DNA of 64,000 bases from Sipunculus nudus (lineage: Eukaryota; Annelida; Sipuncula; Golfingiida; Sipunculidae), in assembly GCA_026874595.1 (NCBI GenBank), contig CM049306.1:106033142-106097141 (forward strand), written 5' to 3'. The notes beneath the pieces were generated by a model, which saw only the letters and a list, made by a program, of their open reading frames with translations, was not told the DNA's origin and made no database searches. Position numbers and translations under genes: made by a program. Of this stretch, positions 63,363 to 64,000 are shown piece by piece. The stretch's first letter is position 1, and each line of letters begins with the position of its first letter.

Positions 63363-64000
63363 GTGACCCATGGGTCATGACGCTCAGCTGACTGGGAAGA
63401 AATTCGCAAAAAGGAAATTTTATCATCTGAATGGTAGTATATACCCATTCAACTGAAGCATCAAACAGATTAACCAACAGGCCAAGATTGTGTCTGCATT
63501 TATATATATTTCAAAAATAGAGAAAAAATGCATAAACTTAAAAAAAATCCAGGTGGCTCCACCAGTCTTCAGAAACTTATAAAAACACTTAATGGTCAAT
63601 ATACATGCAAAGAATCATGGTGACCTCTGCATTAGTTGTTCAGATACTTCAGCTTTTGTATCAAATTTTCCATTATTCTGAGGGATACTTGGAGTCCTAT
63701 AGCTTGAAGGAAATGGGAAACAGAGACCTAATTTCAGGTTTCCACAGACACTTTTCATAGGCCTTCTTGCATGACAAGAATGAAGATTCTAGGTCCAATT
63801 GTTACTATTTGTACCCTGTTAACAGATAACCACATCTTAAAAGGTCTCAAAAATAGAGAAAAAAAATCGTAAAAAATTGAAAAAAAAAAGAGGTGGCACA
63901 CCCAGTCTGCAGAAACTGATGGAACACCTCATGATCAATATGTATGCGAAAAATCATGACCATCAGTGTTGTAGTTATTGAGATACTGCAGTTTTTGTAT
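63363..64000 (+). mobile_element. AGTGACCC element, copy cut by the window edge
   Basis: The left end is the best preserved in the window: AGTGACCCATGGGTCATGAC followed by GCTCAGCTGACT. The internal unit marker TTTTGTATCAAATTTTCCAT at 63652 is followed by TTTTTGTAT at the very end of the window, about 340 bases later. The right end lies outside. Confidence 0.75.

Overview
This is a window of an animal nuclear genome, not a bacterial one. It is AT-rich and intron-rich, carries GT-AG introns, and is crowded with satellites and nested transposable elements. Two genes can be assembled exon by exon with every intron phase agreeing. The repeat style (elements with internal tandem units, TG-rich minisatellites, L1/Tx1-like and CR1/RTE-like LINE relics) suggests a marine mollusc or other lophotrochozoan. 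That taxon is an inference from style, not from a search.

Genes. POC1, a WD40 centriole protein, lies on the minus strand (18754-30548, 15 coding exons, 503 residues in my model). CCNQ, cyclin-Q (the CDK10 partner, formerly FAM58A), lies on the plus strand (coding exons 39611-60222, 231 residues), with a probable non-coding first exon near 35.6 kb. The two are head to head, and about 5 kb between them holds a LINE relic and a 56-bp satellite. Both products relate to centrioles, cilia or cell cycle, but nothing in the sequence shows co-regulation.

Layout. 0-1 kb: worn copy of a mobile element called the AGTGACCC element here. 2.8-3.2 kb: small 41-bp satellite. 3.7-7.9 kb: foldback structure, two long inverted arms of GAC/GTC-rich tandem modules around a different repeat. 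7.9-12.2 kb: a dead L1/Tx1-type LINE on the minus strand, interrupted by a hAT-like element (8314-9302) and an AGTGACCC element (10370-11649). 12.2-16.4 kb: about 100 copies of the same 41-bp satellite. 18.6-30.5 kb: POC1, with several element insertions in its introns. 31.9-32.6 kb: LINE 3' remnant. 32.8-34.8 kb: 56-bp satellite. 35.5-60.2 kb: CCNQ, whose third coding intron contains a 15.9-kb tandem array. 61-63.3 kb: dispersed repeats. 63.4-64.0 kb: another AGTGACCC element cut by the window edge.

Most notable: the array in CCNQ starts at the GT of the exon 3 splice donor and keeps a 20-bp register with it. It looks as if a 5' splice site was amplified into hundreds of donor-like monomers. 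A smaller version of the same thing sits beside a POC1 donor.
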